Shown here piece by piece: positions 1 through 9,215 of a stretch of DNA of 64,000 bases. The notes under the pieces are model-generated. The model was given only the letters and a program-made list of their open reading frames with translations, was not told where the DNA came from and did no database searches. The DNA comes from Mycobacterium sp. AZCC_0083 (GTDB lineage: Bacteria > Actinomycetota > Actinomycetes > Mycobacteriales > Mycobacteriaceae), in assembly GCF_014202335.1 (NCBI RefSeq), contig NZ_JACHGP010000023.1:1-64000 (forward strand), written 5' to 3'. The translations under genes and the position numbers were made by a program. Within the stretch, counting starts at the first letter, position 1; every line of letters starts with the position of its first letter.

Positions 1-87
1 CGACAGTGCTCACCGGCCGGCGGCTCGGTAATCAGCCTCCCGCTCGAGAACCAAGATCCCCGTCAAGGACACGCTGATCGACTCCCA

Positions 88-235
88 TTAGGCGGCGTGG
101 TCGCTGAGCGTGGCCCACAGGACGTTGATGCGTCGGCGGGCCAGGGCGGAGACGGCCAGGGTGGGGTTTTGCCTTTGGTCCTGTTGCGGTCGTAGTGAGT
201 CCGGGAGCGGAGTCGGCGCCGATTGGCCTGACCCC
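88..235 (-). pseudogene. IS110-family transposase C-terminal remnant
   Basis: Reading leftward on the minus strand, a conserved transposase tail is visible: SRTHYDRNRTKGK, then after a one-base frameshift PTLAVSALARRRINVLWATL, ending at a TAA at 88-90. The paired motifs (Y-D-R-x-R near a G-K, then ALARRR-NVLWA) are typical of the C-terminal IS116/IS110/IS902 domain. The N-terminal DEDD half is not recognisable upstream, so this is only a fragment. The call rests on motif memory rather than alignment; membership of IS110 is likely and the subgroup is unknown. Confidence 0.5.
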
Positions 236-319
236 GGCTGTTCGAGCCGGAGATCTGTACCCGTGTCGTAGGTCCAGGGCTGTGAGAGTTGAGGGCAGAG
301 TGATCATCAGGAGGTGACA

Positions 320-960
320 CGCCCCGTATGTATCCGGCGACGGCGCGACGTATCGGCGAGCACGAAGGCATCGAAGTGGGGTCGTCTTGGTTGCCCGCCG
401 AGCCGTAGCGGCTACGCAGGTTTTCAGCAGGTTCTGGCTGAACACCACTACGGAACCCTTGAGCTACATGGTGATGGCGAGTGCGCACAAGACGACCGCG
501 GGTAGATCTCGACAGAACAGCGAAACCCTCTGCACTTCACCGACTCACCGCATCTCGCTGACTGACGGCGATTTTGGCGTCCAGCGTTCCGATTGTGGCG
601 GCGCTCCGCTGCGCGCAAGCTACTGCCTTCGCTGACGCTTCCGGCCCGAGAAACTCGCGAACTCGTCTGCGGCCGCTCCACGGTCGGTCGCTGGAGGACT
701 TCCGTGCTCGGACCATCGCGCTGTCGCGTCTCTTGCCGACCGGGATATTCGGTCCCACAGGGAAAATACGGCGCGGCGACCACTCTCCGAACGACCCTGC
801 CGATCGGACGAGAACGTAGCCGACAACGTCCCGCTCGATTCGCATTCGTCGCCCGCGTGCGCGAACGCGGTGTCCCGTCCGAACATGCCCCCATACGAGA
901 TCGGTGCGCCGAACACTCACTGGCGCAATGTGACTGACGCGAAGTTGATCCAGCGGCTGG
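320..960. other. no recognisable gene
   Basis: This stretch holds only overlapping GC-driven open frames on both strands, with no recognisable motif, no consistent start site with a ribosome binding site and no family match that I can see. It probably belongs to the decayed mobile-DNA background around the IS110 remnant. Confidence 0.4.
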
Positions 961-973
961 TATAGTCGGATGG
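961..973 (+). promoter_or_regulatory. -10 element of a probable leaderless promoter
   Basis: TATAGT lies at 961-966, eight bases before the GTG at 974, with no Shine-Dalgarno sequence between. In mycobacteria a TANNNT hexamer this close to a start codon is the usual layout for a leaderless transcript starting at or near the G of GTG. No convincing -35 box is present at normal spacing. Confidence 0.45.
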
Positions 974-2893
974 GTGTCGGCTTCAGCTGCTGTGCGCGTC
1001 GTAGCTTCCGCAATGACAACGTTTTTGGTTCTGAGCGGTTGCGGGGGTGAGCCGTCACGAGGCGACTCGGCGCGAGCCGATTCGTCCTGGCCGCCGAACG
1101 CTGGGCGCGGGTCATGTGCGGTCAGCAAACAGTCGGATGTGCCAGCGACGATGCGCGACGGCACGATCCTGCGGGCTGACGTCTATCGGCCGCAGATATC
1201 CGACTCGGTGCCGGTCATCTTGATGCGGACACAATACGGCAAGTCGGCCGCCCAAGTGCAGCCCGCTCGTTACCAAACACCAGACTGGTTTGCATCGCAC
1301 TGCTATCTCGTTGTGGTTCAGGATGTTCGGGGCCAAGGTTCATCCGACGGCACCTTTAGCGAGTTCACTCACGATCGCGATGACGGATACGATTCGGTGG
1401 AGTGGGCTGCCACGCTGCGTGGTTCAGATGGAAGAGTCGGCATGTATGGCTCGTCATATGTGGGCGCAACGCAGTGGTTGGCGGCGACGGCCGCTCCACC
1501 GCACTTAGCGGCAATCGTCCCGGCCAATACTGCCTCCGACTATTACGACGGCTGGACATACGAAGGCGGTGAGTTTCGATTGGCCTTCGTGGAGCCCTGG
1601 GCGATCGAAACGATCGCCACCACCGCGGCGGCCAATCGCAAGGACGGCGCGGCGGCGCAGCAGCTCAAGGCTGCGGCCGCTGATCCGACGCGTTGGATCA
1701 ATTTTCGCCCGTTCGATCAGTTGCCGCCGCTGCGACCTGACAGTCCCGCCGTCGCGCCGTGGTATTTCGACTGGATTCGGCATTCGGCCCGCGATGACTA
1801 CTGGACGCAGGTGAGCATCAGGGAATGGTACGAATCGGTGAAAGTCCCGGTGTTGGATATCGAGGGTTGGTACGATGCTTTCCTCGCCGGAGGCACTGAG
1901 AACTTCGCCGGGATGGTCAGCAGAGGCGCCACGCCGGAAGCGCGCAGCAACCAGCGCCTCGTGATCGGACCGTGGGACCACATCAACTGGGGCCGGCGGA
2001 ATTCCCAACCCGCTCCGCTGCTGAAATCGATCGGAGTGCAGGCCGACAGCCCGATCAACGAGTTGATGGTTGGCTGGTTCGATCATTTCCTCAAAGACGT
2101 AGACAACGGCGTTGCAGGCCAACCTCGAGTGGACTATTTCCTGATGGGCGCAAACGTTTGGAAGTCGGCTGGCAATTGGCCTCTGCCCCAAACCCATTGG
2201 ACCAAGTACTATCTGTCGGGTAACGGCCAGATGCCGGACCGCGCAGGGGTACTCGGCGGCACGCCACCAGGCGTGGAGCAGCCGGATACCTTTGTCTACC
2301 AACCCGATTATCCTGCGCCGAGCCTCGGCGGGCACTCGTGCTGCTCCGCGCAGGCCGGCCCACAGGGCCCCTACGATCAGACACCGGTCGAACAACGTTC
2401 TGATGTGTTGATGTACACCACCGCCCCGTTGCCAACTGACACCGAAGTGACCGGGCCTGTATCGGTGAATCTCTGGGCGCAATCGTCTGTTCCGGATACC
2501 GATTTCACGGCAAAGCTGGACGTCGTGCGACCAGACGGAGAAGTGCTGAACCTCAACAACGGCATCATCCGGGCGGCATTTCGGGACTCACTGTCCACGC
2601 CACAGGCCATTGTCCCCGGCCAGCCGTATGACTACCGGATCAGCATCTGGCCGACGAGTTACCTTTTCGCCGCGGGAGACGAGATTCGTCTCGAAATCTC
2701 AAGCAGTGACTACCCTCAGTTCGCACCCAACCCCAACACCGGCGTACCGTTTGGCCGAGGCAACGCTGTGCAGCCAGCAACCCAAACCATCCTGCACGAC
2801 ACGGCGCATCCCTCAAGTGTGGAACTGCCGGTGATCCCCACAGGCGACGCCGGCACGGATCAATTCCCGATGCCCGCGAAAGCCAGCAGGTGA
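974..2893 (+). CDS. CocE/NonD-family serine hydrolase lipoprotein
   Basis: This 639-residue protein is a CocE/X-Pro dipeptidyl-peptidase family acyl hydrolase, probably an esterase or amidase at the cell envelope. The N-terminus is a lipoprotein signal: a short hydrophobic stretch followed by the lipobox LSGC (Cys about residue 23). The alpha/beta-hydrolase domain shows DVRGQGSSDG near residue 118 and the nucleophile motif G-S-S-Y-V-G at residues 159-164 (Ser161). A C-terminal jelly-roll region typical of the family follows (VSVNLWAQSSVPDTDFTAKL). The length suits the family. The GTG start is chosen because it begins the lipoprotein signal and has a -10 box directly upstream. It stands alone; no operon partner is visible. 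The substrate cannot be told from the sequence. Confidence 0.85.
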   Translation: MSASAAVRVVASAMTTFLVLSGCGGEPSRGDSARADSSWPPNAGRGSCAVSKQSDVPATMRDGTILRADVYRPQISDSVPVILMRTQYGKSAAQVQPARYQTPDWFASHCYLVVVQDVRGQGSSDGTFSEFTHDRDDGYDSVEWAATLRGSDGRVGMYGSSYVGATQWLAATAAPPHLAAIVPANTASDYYDGWTYEGGEFRLAFVEPWAIETIATTAAANRKDGAAAQQLKAAAADPTRWINFRPFDQLPPLRPDSPAVAPWYFDWIRHSARDDYWTQVSIREWYESVKVPVLDIEGWYDAFLAGGTENFAGMVSRGATPEARSNQRLVIGPWDHINWGRRNSQPAPLLKSIGVQADSPINELMVGWFDHFLKDVDNGVAGQPRVDYFLMGANVWKSAGNWPLPQTHWTKYYLSGNGQMPDRAGVLGGTPPGVEQPDTFVYQPDYPAPSLGGHSCCSAQAGPQGPYDQTPVEQRSDVLMYTTAPLPTDTEVTGPVSVNLWAQSSVPDTDFTAKLDVVRPDGEVLNLNNGIIRAAFRDSLSTPQAIVPGQPYDYRISIWPTSYLFAAGDEIRLEISSSDYPQFAPNPNTGVPFGRGNAVQPATQTILHDTAHPSSVELPVIPTGDAGTDQFPMPAKASR

Positions 2894-3202
2894 AGTTCAC
2901 GAAGCCGCGCTCGCCGGCGGCCAGGTCGATCGACAAGCCCCCGACATCCGCTCGATCAGTCGGGCGCTGGCCACCCGCGCAGCACACTCGTCGGAATCTC
3001 ATCCTCGCGCACCCGCTGCAGACGAGTCTGTTTGCCGGGCCGTGTAACTCGCGCTGACTGCGTTCTGTCGTGGAACTATGTCCATCCCGCAACGATCGGA
3101 TCCGACAGCGGACTCTTAGCCTTGGTCTAGCCCCGGTCTAGCCCAAGGCTTAGCCGAGGTCCTCGACGGCGAGCAAACCGGTGGCGGAGCGCCACGAACG
3201 CG
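2894..3202. other. intergenic, no gene seen
   Basis: No supported coding region. Near 3120-3160 there is a cluster of short imperfect repeats of the type GGTCTAGCC, separated by a few bases and just downstream of the broken MarR gene. Their role is unknown. Confidence 0.4.
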
Positions 3203-3706
3203 TCAACGGAGGCTGCCAGTCGCCAAATCCGTTGTCACAAACGCCAACCGGGAGGGGCCTTCTAGATCGCTCTCGTTTGTCGTGACACGGTTGTTGGCCA
3301 ATCGCAGCCGTGCCAGCGTGTCGCCGAACTGTTGTAGCGCGCCGCGGGAGGCCGCCGATTCGAGCCGATCCGCCAGCTCGGCTTCGAAGATTCGGGCCGC
3401 GGTGTTGAGCAGGCGCCGGCCCCCAGGAGGGAGCTCGATGATCGACGAACGCCCGTCGTGGGAGTTGGGGCGGCGCCGGCAATGTCCGCGGGCTTCGATC
3501 CGATCGACGAGCTTGCTTGTCCCCCAACGGTGATGACCAGTTCCTGGGCGATGTCGTTGATCCGGCAAGCCCCCCGGCGGGCGATCACCTGCATCGATAG
3601 GCCAGATGTCTGCGCCGAATCGGGCGGAGTCGATCCAGGCGCGACACCTCCGCGGGCTCGAAACCGCGGGTGTCTCCCGGATCAGGATCCGGGGGACGGC
3701 AGTCAT
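3203..3706 (-). pseudogene. MarR-family regulator, frameshifted
   Basis: The minus strand encodes a winged-helix MarR regulator in pieces. The N-terminal frame reads AWIDSARFGADIWP; near 3600 the match continues in another frame as SMQVIARRGACRINDIAQEL (recognition-helix region); near 3525 it returns to the first frame as TSKLVDRIEARGHCRRR and RSSIIELPPGGRRLL (wing), followed by the C-terminal dimerisation helix. At least two single-base indels are needed to restore the protein, so it is broken unless these are sequencing errors. The native gene probably began at the ATG at 3704-3706. It is divergent from the SnoaL-like gene at 3903, which it may once have regulated. Confidence 0.7.
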
Positions 3707-3902
3707 GTCTGGGGTGGCTGCATCGCTGGTGTCTCGCAAAGTCTCGCGGACGACGTCGACCCGCCCATACCCCGTCGCATGGGTCTCACCCGTCTGCAGC
3801 CACTGTTGACGTGTTGACCGGTCCGGTCTCGGGAACTGCAGGCGTGCGGGCGGAGTCCAGCCGCCCACGGTAGGCTAGTGCGGCCGACGAGAAAGGACGA
3901 CC

Positions 3903-4424
3903 GTGACCGCTCACGATCTTGCCGAACTGTGGGAGGCGCACTGCCGCTTCGAGTTCGAGACGCGCGATGTGGACGCCACCATGGCCACCATGGTGGCCGA
4001 ACCGTACGTCAACCACGTGCCGACGATGACCGGTGGCGTCGGCTTCGAGAACCTACGCGACTTCTATGCCAACCACTTCATCGGCGTGAACCCGCCCGAC
4101 CTCGAACTCGTGCCCGTCAGCCGGACGGTAGGGCACAGCTCGTTGGTGGACGAGTTCGTGGTCCGCTTCACGCATACGACTCGAATGGACTATATGCTGC
4201 CGGGAATCGAGCCCACGGGGCGCGCAGTGGAGATCGCCTCCGTGGCCGTCATTCAGTTCGAGGGAGACAAGCTGGTTCACGAGCACATCTACTGGGATCA
4301 GGCCAGCGTGCTCGTCCAACTCGGCCTGCTCGACGCCGGTCGGCTTCCGATCGCCGGGGTCGAGACCGCCCGCAAGGTCCTCGACGCCTCTCTGCCCAGC
4401 AACACCCTCATGGCGAACCACTGA
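3903..4424 (+). CDS. SnoaL/NTF2-like protein
   Basis: This 173-residue protein has the NTF2/SnoaL cone-fold pattern: an N-terminal helix (LAELWEAHCRFEFETRD), a MATMVAEPYVNHVPTMTGG loop and the strand-rich half ending in HEHIYWDQASVLVQLGLLD, typical of ester-cyclase or polyketide-cyclase-like proteins of central catabolism. The GTG at 3903 follows an AAAGGA ribosome binding site eight bases upstream. It is divergent from the broken MarR gene. The fold is fairly sure; the substrate is unknown. The sequence is intact, unlike most of its surroundings. Confidence 0.7.
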   Translation: MTAHDLAELWEAHCRFEFETRDVDATMATMVAEPYVNHVPTMTGGVGFENLRDFYANHFIGVNPPDLELVPVSRTVGHSSLVDEFVVRFTHTTRMDYMLPGIEPTGRAVEIASVAVIQFEGDKLVHEHIYWDQASVLVQLGLLDAGRLPIAGVETARKVLDASLPSNTLMANH

Positions 4425-4826
4425 CACCCGCTTCGCCTTGCGCCACATCGTCCCCACCGAAGCCAACGCCTCGAGCACGGCGGCGAAGTACTGGCGACCC
4501 CCAACAGGGCCCCCGAGCATCTTGACGATGAAGGTTTCGGCGGCGGCCAAGCGGCGGTCGGTGGTGCCTGTGAGCGGAAGGCAATGCTGGATGCTCCCGC
4601 AATTGCGCGACACTTCCACCGACGTACGAGGGGCGATCTCGCTTTGACCCGCAGTCGTGGATGTCGTCGCGCTCGTCAGCGAGCCTAACCCGCAACGACA
4701 TCGCCGCTCGGCCGCCGGCTGTCCACCCACAGGCCAAAGCCACCCCACGCAGGTACGGCAGAACGCCATCGGACCCTGGCAGAATTTCTGCACGAGCACC
4801 CCCTCGACGACTCTTAAGCTCAGGGC
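4425..4826. other. no recognisable gene
   Basis: Only overlapping GC-rich open frames without motifs. I see no RNA gene or repeat here. Confidence 0.35.
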
Positions 4827-4985
4827 ATGACTGCTCGTCGCGACGGCGTCGACGACAAGTTCGACGAGATGCGCCGCGCGTGGATCGCCGCCCATCAGGG
4901 GTGGTCGACCATCCAGCGCCGGCGCGCCGAAGTCCTGGGCCGCAGCGTCCGGGGACGTCAGCGGGCGGTGGCCACCCCCCGCTGA
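4827..4985 (+). CDS. small basic ORF, hypothetical
   Basis: An ATG at 4827 opens a 52-residue frame (MTARRDGVDDKFDEM, ending RQRAVATPR) rich in Arg, with an amphipathic helix look. There is no clear ribosome binding site. It lies directly before a frameshifted membrane-protein fragment and may be the cytosolic N-terminal part of that same broken gene, since the two sit in adjacent frames about 20 nt apart. It is not assigned to a family; it may be noise. Confidence 0.3.
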   Translation: MTARRDGVDDKFDEMRRAWIAAHQGWSTIQRRRAEVLGRSVRGRQRAVATPR

Positions 4986-5003
4986 CCGACCCGCATGACG
5001 ACA

Positions 5004-5370
5004 CGGTGATCCCGCCGCTGTGGCTGCGCATGGCGAAGTCCGCCGCCGTCCACGTGGAATTGCTCGTCGTGACGGCGTCTGTAGTGGTCGCCCCGCTGGG
5101 GTGGCTGGGTGGCCGGATGCTGAAACACGCTCTGGTTTCGGCTGGTCTCTGGACGTTGCGGGCGTACCCGATCGCGGCGCTGTTGTGGGCAGGCGGTCTG
5201 CTCGGCGGTGTCGTCCTTGTGTTCTACGATCCCGCGCCAACCTTGGGTCAGGTCGTGCTCATGCCTTGGCTGTGTGTGCAGGTGGCGGCGGTTCCCGCCT
5301 CGCAGGGGTGTACGGCATCGCCGAGGGATGGCTGGCGGTGCCGCGACCCGCGCCATCCCCTGGGGCGTGA
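5004..5370 (+). pseudogene. multi-pass membrane protein fragment, frameshifted
   Basis: One frame encodes hydrophobic segments (VELLVVTASVVVAPLGWLGG, then AYPIAALLWAGGLLGGVVLV) consistent with two to three membrane helices. Near 5300 the plausible coding continues in another frame as RLAGVYGIAEGWLAV before a stop at 5370. This suggests a one-base indel in a former membrane protein. The family is not recognised. Its 3' end abuts the antisense XRE remnant, so a rearrangement junction near 5370 is possible. Confidence 0.4.
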
Positions 5371-5656
5371 CCAACCGCATGGCCAGCATCAACATTGAGT
5401 TGCAGGGCACACGCAATCCCGGCGAGCACCTGGTCCGACGCCTGACGCTCTCTGCCTTGCTCGAGCCGCAGGTAGTACTCCGCACTGATGCAGGCAGCAC
5501 CGCCACTTCCTCGGGGCGAAGTCCGCGGACGCGCCGACGGTCTCCCACGTACAGACCCGCGTCCGTAGGTCGCACGAGATCGCGCCGGGTGCGAAGAAAC
5601 ACGCCCAACGCATTCGGATTCTGTTCCACCACCGCAACGTAGTTCCGAAATTGCAA
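5371..5656 (-). pseudogene. MmyB-like XRE regulator, N-terminal half, frameshifted
   Basis: On the minus strand an open frame from 5656 reads PNALGVFLRTRRDLVRPTD, then RRRVRGLRPEEVAVL. After a frameshift near 5490 it continues SAEYYLRLEQGRERQASDQV and LAGIACALQLN. This is the N-terminal helix-turn-helix of the MmyB-like family (consensus FLRxRRxxLxPxxVGL...RRTxGLRREEVAxLAGVSxxYYxRLEQGR). The C-terminal ligand-binding half is missing downstream. An indel within the recognition-helix region makes it non-functional as read. Confidence 0.7.
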
Positions 5657-5677
5657 CAGAGGGTAGGAGCACTGCTC

Positions 5678-5896
5678 CTATGAGTGAGTCCCGCCGGTGA
5701 GACTCGACTGAAGGGACGCGAGCTTTGCGGCGTATTCGGTCCCCGGCTCGGCGTGATAGACGAGCAAATGTTGTCCATCAGAGTCGGGCATGTCAAACCT
5801 ACTGCGCCACAAATGAAATTCTCCCACTACGGGGTGCCTCATGTGGTTGGGGCCTGCCGATGTCAGGATCCCGTCCGGGATATCCCGTGTGCCAGG
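5678..5896 (-). pseudogene. MmyB-like XRE regulator, C-terminal fragment
   Basis: On the minus strand a frame ending at the TAG at 5678-5680 reads ILTSAGPNHMRHPVVGEFHL and DGQHLLVYHAEPGTEYAAKL. This matches the end of MmyB-like regulators (LRHPVVGDLEL...GQ.L..Y.AEPGS.SA..L). It lies upstream, in the direction of transcription, of a separate N-terminal half of the same family, so it must come from a different gene copy. No start or HTH remains upstream. Confidence 0.65.
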
Positions 5897-5998
5897 TTGC
5901 TCAGACCGGTCTCTCCAGCGTGCCAGCTAGTGCAGGTGTGCCTCAACGACCATGATGCACCGACGATCACCAGCGTCATCAACGGTCGGCGGCGCCCT

Positions 5999-6817
5999 CT
6001 ATTTTTCCGCGCCGCCAATGCTCACCGGCTCCCACTCTGCGATCTCGGCCAACTGCTTAGTCAACGCACTGCGTATCCCCTGTACCGCGTCGCGGCCGAC
6101 CGCCAGACGCAGGGGAGGTTTGGGATGTGTGGCAGCCGTCATCACAGCGTCCACTACCAGCGTCGGATCACCCAAGGCGCTTTCGGGCAGAGCCAAGAGC
6201 TCGGACAGGAAGGTTCCGACCGTGTTCGCGTACAGCTTGTTCGGCTCGACCATCGGCACAGATGCCCTGAACTCTGTACGAAATATTCCTGGCTGTATCG
6301 TTGTCACACTGACGCCGAGTGGCTCCAGCTCCACTGCAAGCGCAGCGGAAATCGCTTCCACCGCAGCCTTGGTGGCCGAATACAGCGCGGCTCCCGGCCA
6401 CACCACCTGGCCGAGGTACGACGAGATTTGGATGACTCTGCCGTGGGATGCCTGCAACGCGGGTAAGGCGGCCTGCAGAATAGTGAGTCCTGCGAAGAAG
6501 TTCGTCTCGAATATGCTCCTTGCCGCTGCGTCATCCGTCTGCTCAACCGGAGCCATCAACCCGTATCCGGCGTTGTTCACCAAAACGTTTAAGCCGTCTG
6601 CGTGATCCACGGCGGACTTGACGATCTGGCCTGCCTCCTTGTCGGTGATATCGAGCACCACGGGAGTGATCCGTCCAGGTGCCTTCGCCGCCAAGTCGCC
6701 CAGTGGGCCCGATCGCCGTGCCACCGCGATGACGTGATCTCCGGCCGATGCGACTCGTTCGGCAAGCAATCGGCCGAATCCCGAGGACGCTCCTGTGATA
6801 AGCCAAGTCCTTGACAT
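5999..6817 (-). CDS. short-chain dehydrogenase/reductase
   Basis: A classical SDR of about 272 residues: NAD(P)-binding TGASSGFG near the N-terminus, NNAG in strand beta-4, catalytic S (ISSYLG) and YSATK, then the PGIFRTEF segment after beta-6. It catalyses reversible oxidation or reduction of an alcohol or carbonyl with NADP(H) (an R-R pair follows beta-2); the substrate is unknown. Two ATGs are six bases apart. AGGAAAGG abuts the first (6823), while the second (6817) has normal 6-nt spacing and is preferred. It is an intact gene in an otherwise decayed region with no cotranscribed neighbour. Confidence 0.85.
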   Translation of the reverse strand: MSRTWLITGASSGFGRLLAERVASAGDHVIAVARRSGPLGDLAAKAPGRITPVVLDITDKEAGQIVKSAVDHADGLNVLVNNAGYGLMAPVEQTDDAAARSIFETNFFAGLTILQAALPALQASHGRVIQISSYLGQVVWPGAALYSATKAAVEAISAALAVELEPLGVSVTTIQPGIFRTEFRASVPMVEPNKLYANTVGTFLSELLALPESALGDPTLVVDAVMTAATHPKPPLRLAVGRDAVQGIRSALTKQLAEIAEWEPVSIGGAEK

Positions 6818-7224
6818 CGTCATCCTTTCCTGTAGGCGTTACCGCGTCGCACGAAGAAGCCGAAACATGCTGCTGCTTCAAGGGCCGCGCGACCATGGCT
6901 GTGTTCCTTTTCGGGTCACGACAAGCGGTGCAGCGGCACGCCTCCACTCGTCCTGACTATGGTTGCGGCAGTGCCGGATCCGAGCCAGGCCGCAGTTGTA
7001 CTAGGAGTCGCAGGGCCCCCATTTTCAGCATCCGCCGTCCCTGAATTGCGCGGCGTTCATGCAGATCCGCTGTTGTTACCGACACCACACCCGGGGGTTC
7101 GCCATCGACGCCGCATCTGTGCTCGACGACTTGGCACGGCGTCTCGGGCCAGCGAGTCTGTGTCGTCATGTCGCGGATCCCAGTTTGACAGGGCGCTTGA
7201 GCCACCCCCCGGAGATGATGGCCT

Positions 7225-7372
7225 CGGTCCTTCGGACAGCTTGCTGGCTGCCCGCGGTGAAACGGATAGCGCTGCAGGAGCTTGGAGAAGACGATCTCGC
7301 CTTCCACGCGCGCGAGCGGAGCGCCCAGGCAGAAGTGGATGCCGTGGATGAAAGCGAGGTGCGGGTTGGCGC
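7225..7372 (-). pseudogene. cytochrome P450 heme-domain remnant
   Basis: The minus strand reads ANPHLAFIHGIHFCLGAPLA and RVEGEIVFSKLLQRYP. This is the C-terminal heme-binding signature of bacterial P450s (F-x-x-G-x-H-x-C-x-G-A-x-L-A-R) followed by the helix-L continuation E-x-x-I-x-F-x-x-L-L-x-R-Y-P. Nothing P450-like is readable before it, and the frame decays after it. Only the piece carrying the Cys thiolate ligand survives. Confidence 0.75.
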
Positions 7373-7474
7373 CCTTGCACGCAGAACAACTGCCGGGGCT
7401 TAAGAATCAGGCCGATTTTCGACCGGATTATCCGGACCGCGGGCACCCTATGGATCCACGGGGACCACCGCAAC

Positions 7475-7770
7475 TTGATTCGTCGATCGCTGGTGATGTT
7501 CTGCGAGACCGGCTTGGTGAGCGACGCCGTTGGGTCCCATCCGCAATACGACGTATACGCCGATCAGTTCCTCGATCACGCCAGCAACAATCTCTACAAT
7601 GCCCACTACGACCGGCCAGCCTGCCTTTCGCTTCTCGGCGATGCCGCAGTACTGACCGTTCTCAACGCGGTGCCCTGGGCTCTACGCCGAAGAGCTAACC
7701 GCATGCGGCGCCGACGTGATCGGCTTTGACCAGAGCCCAAGGATGGCTGAGCTATCCCAGCAACGAGTTT
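7475..7770 (+). pseudogene. class I SAM methyltransferase N-terminal fragment, frameshifted
   Basis: The plus strand reads SHPQYDVYADQFLDHASNNL and YNAHYDRPACLSLLGD. After an indel near 7665 it continues PGLYAEELTACGADVIGFDQ and SPRMAELSQQRV. This is the N-terminus and Rossmann motif I/II region of a small-molecule methyltransferase (normally LDAACGPGLYAEEL, here degraded). The C-terminal half is absent, and the frame runs into the end of the convergent hydrolase gene. Confidence 0.65.
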
Positions 7771-7830
7771 CCTCAGGACGTTTCGCCCTCACGATCACGC
7801 CAATCCCCTTGACTGGCTGCTCCGACCGCG

Positions 7831-8616
7831 TCACCAATCGTGGTGGTTGAGCCAGGCGAGGATGCGATCGGCGGTCTCGCGCCAGCGGGGTTCGAGAACG
7901 ATGTTGTGGGAACGGCCGGCCAAAAACAGATAGTCAGATCCGAAGTGCGCAGCGCTTCGTCGCACTGCTTCGGCTAGCACGACGACGTCGTGCTCCGCCG
8001 CGACCATCAGCGAGGGTCCACCGATGCGGATGCGGTCCACACTGGTTTCTGCCAAGGTCGCTTGCTTCATCGCCGTCGGCGACTCCCTGGTCAACAGAGC
8101 GTGGTAACACCGGGCGTCCTCCTCGGTGCAACCACCCAAGAACACGTCCCGGGCGAGGTCGAAGGGCGGTGGCTCCACGGGTGCGTCGAGGTCGAAGTGG
8201 ATCTGCGCATCGATGACACCTACTTCGGCGCAGATCGAGGGAGCCAGTAGCACCTGGGCCAAAGTCGCATGCTGTTCGGCGTATTTCTGGACGACCGTTG
8301 CGCCCATGCTGTGGGCGATCATGACGGGGGTCTGTCCGACGTGAGCGACGACGATCTCGAGTTCTTCCACAGTGTCGGCCTGCGTGCGCGCGGCGAACGC
8401 GCGGTCAGGCAAATCGCGAGATCCGGTGTGGCCGAACCAACTGAATGAGTAACAGTGCCTACCGGTCGCGGCGAAATAAGGCAGCCACCTGTCCCAGACC
8501 CAGCTACCGTGCGCACCGCCGTGGACGAACACGATGGGGGCACCTGTGGGCTGCGCCGGGGATGCGGCGTGCTCGATATATACGCCGTCGAACGTGCCGG
8601 ATTGCGTTGCCGTCAA
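7831..8616 (-). CDS. alpha/beta-fold hydrolase
   Basis: A 261-residue alpha/beta hydrolase. It shows the oxyanion HGG motif (VFVHGGAHGSWVW), the nucleophile elbow A-H-S-M-G-A near residue 103, an acid residue in AAEHDVVVL and the catalytic His in GRSHNIVLEP near the C-terminus. This layout fits esterases or C-C bond hydrolases of the salicylate-esterase/pyrethroid-hydrolase type. The start appears to be a TTG at 8614-8616 about ten bases after GAGAGGAC; no ATG is available upstream in frame. It stands alone and its substrate is unknown. Confidence 0.75.
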   Translation of the reverse strand: MTATQSGTFDGVYIEHAASPAQPTGAPIVFVHGGAHGSWVWDRWLPYFAATGRHCYSFSWFGHTGSRDLPDRAFAARTQADTVEELEIVVAHVGQTPVMIAHSMGATVVQKYAEQHATLAQVLLAPSICAEVGVIDAQIHFDLDAPVEPPPFDLARDVFLGGCTEEDARCYHALLTRESPTAMKQATLAETSVDRIRIGGPSLMVAAEHDVVVLAEAVRRSAAHFGSDYLFLAGRSHNIVLEPRWRETADRILAWLNHHDW

Positions 8617-8985
8617 GGCACTAGAGTCCTCTCATGCACACTGTCTCAGTTAAGGATTGCGATTTCAGGCAATCAAACGATGGCGGCCGAGCGGACTCGA
8701 AGAGGATGGCTTGGGCCGACATTTGTGCTGTGTCGAAGTACAACCTATGTGATAGCAACCGAGCCGCGCCATGCGGCTGACGGTCGACGCGAACGTCAGC
8801 TAAAGCCAGCGGTCACCGGCTGCTTTGATTCCTTCCCACGTTGGACCGACGCAATGGCAGCAATCTTGCACGCCGTGTCCAGCAGGATTGCTACTGCCAG
8901 AAAGTGCCGATGCCCGGCTTCGGTAGCGGCGCGTAACGCTCCCGAAGCCTACCCTGAGCGGTGAATCTTGTCCTCAACGAAAGCG
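8617..8985. other. no recognisable gene
   Basis: No supported coding sequence or RNA. The stretch precedes a truncated GMC oxidoreductase fragment and probably includes that gene's former upstream region. Confidence 0.35.
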
Positions 8986-9215
8986 GGAAACGCTGTGGCG
9001 CTCAGCGAAATTGCTTCGAGCTACGACTTCATCATCTGTGGATCCCGGCTCTTCGGGTTCAGCGGTGGCGCGACGCCTCGCCGAAAACCCCGACGTCAGC
9101 GTCCTGTTACTGGAGGCCGGCGGTTCTGACGACGTGCCGACGGTCATGGACCCCGCGCAATGGCCACTCAACCTGGGCAGCGAGCGGGACTGGGGCTTCC
9201 TGGCCCAGCAACCAA
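8986..9215 (+). pseudogene. GMC oxidoreductase N-terminal fragment
   Basis: The reading starts ASSYDFIICGS and, after one inserted base near 9047, continues SSGSAVARRLAENPDVSVLL and LEAGGSDDVPTVMDPAQWPL, then ERDWGFLAQQP. This is the FAD-binding start of a glucose-methanol-choline flavoprotein (G-x-G-x-x-G dinucleotide fold, then E-A-G-G). The match ends abruptly near 9215, where the sequence passes into an antisense integrase fragment. Only about 75 of roughly 500 residues remain. Confidence 0.75.
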
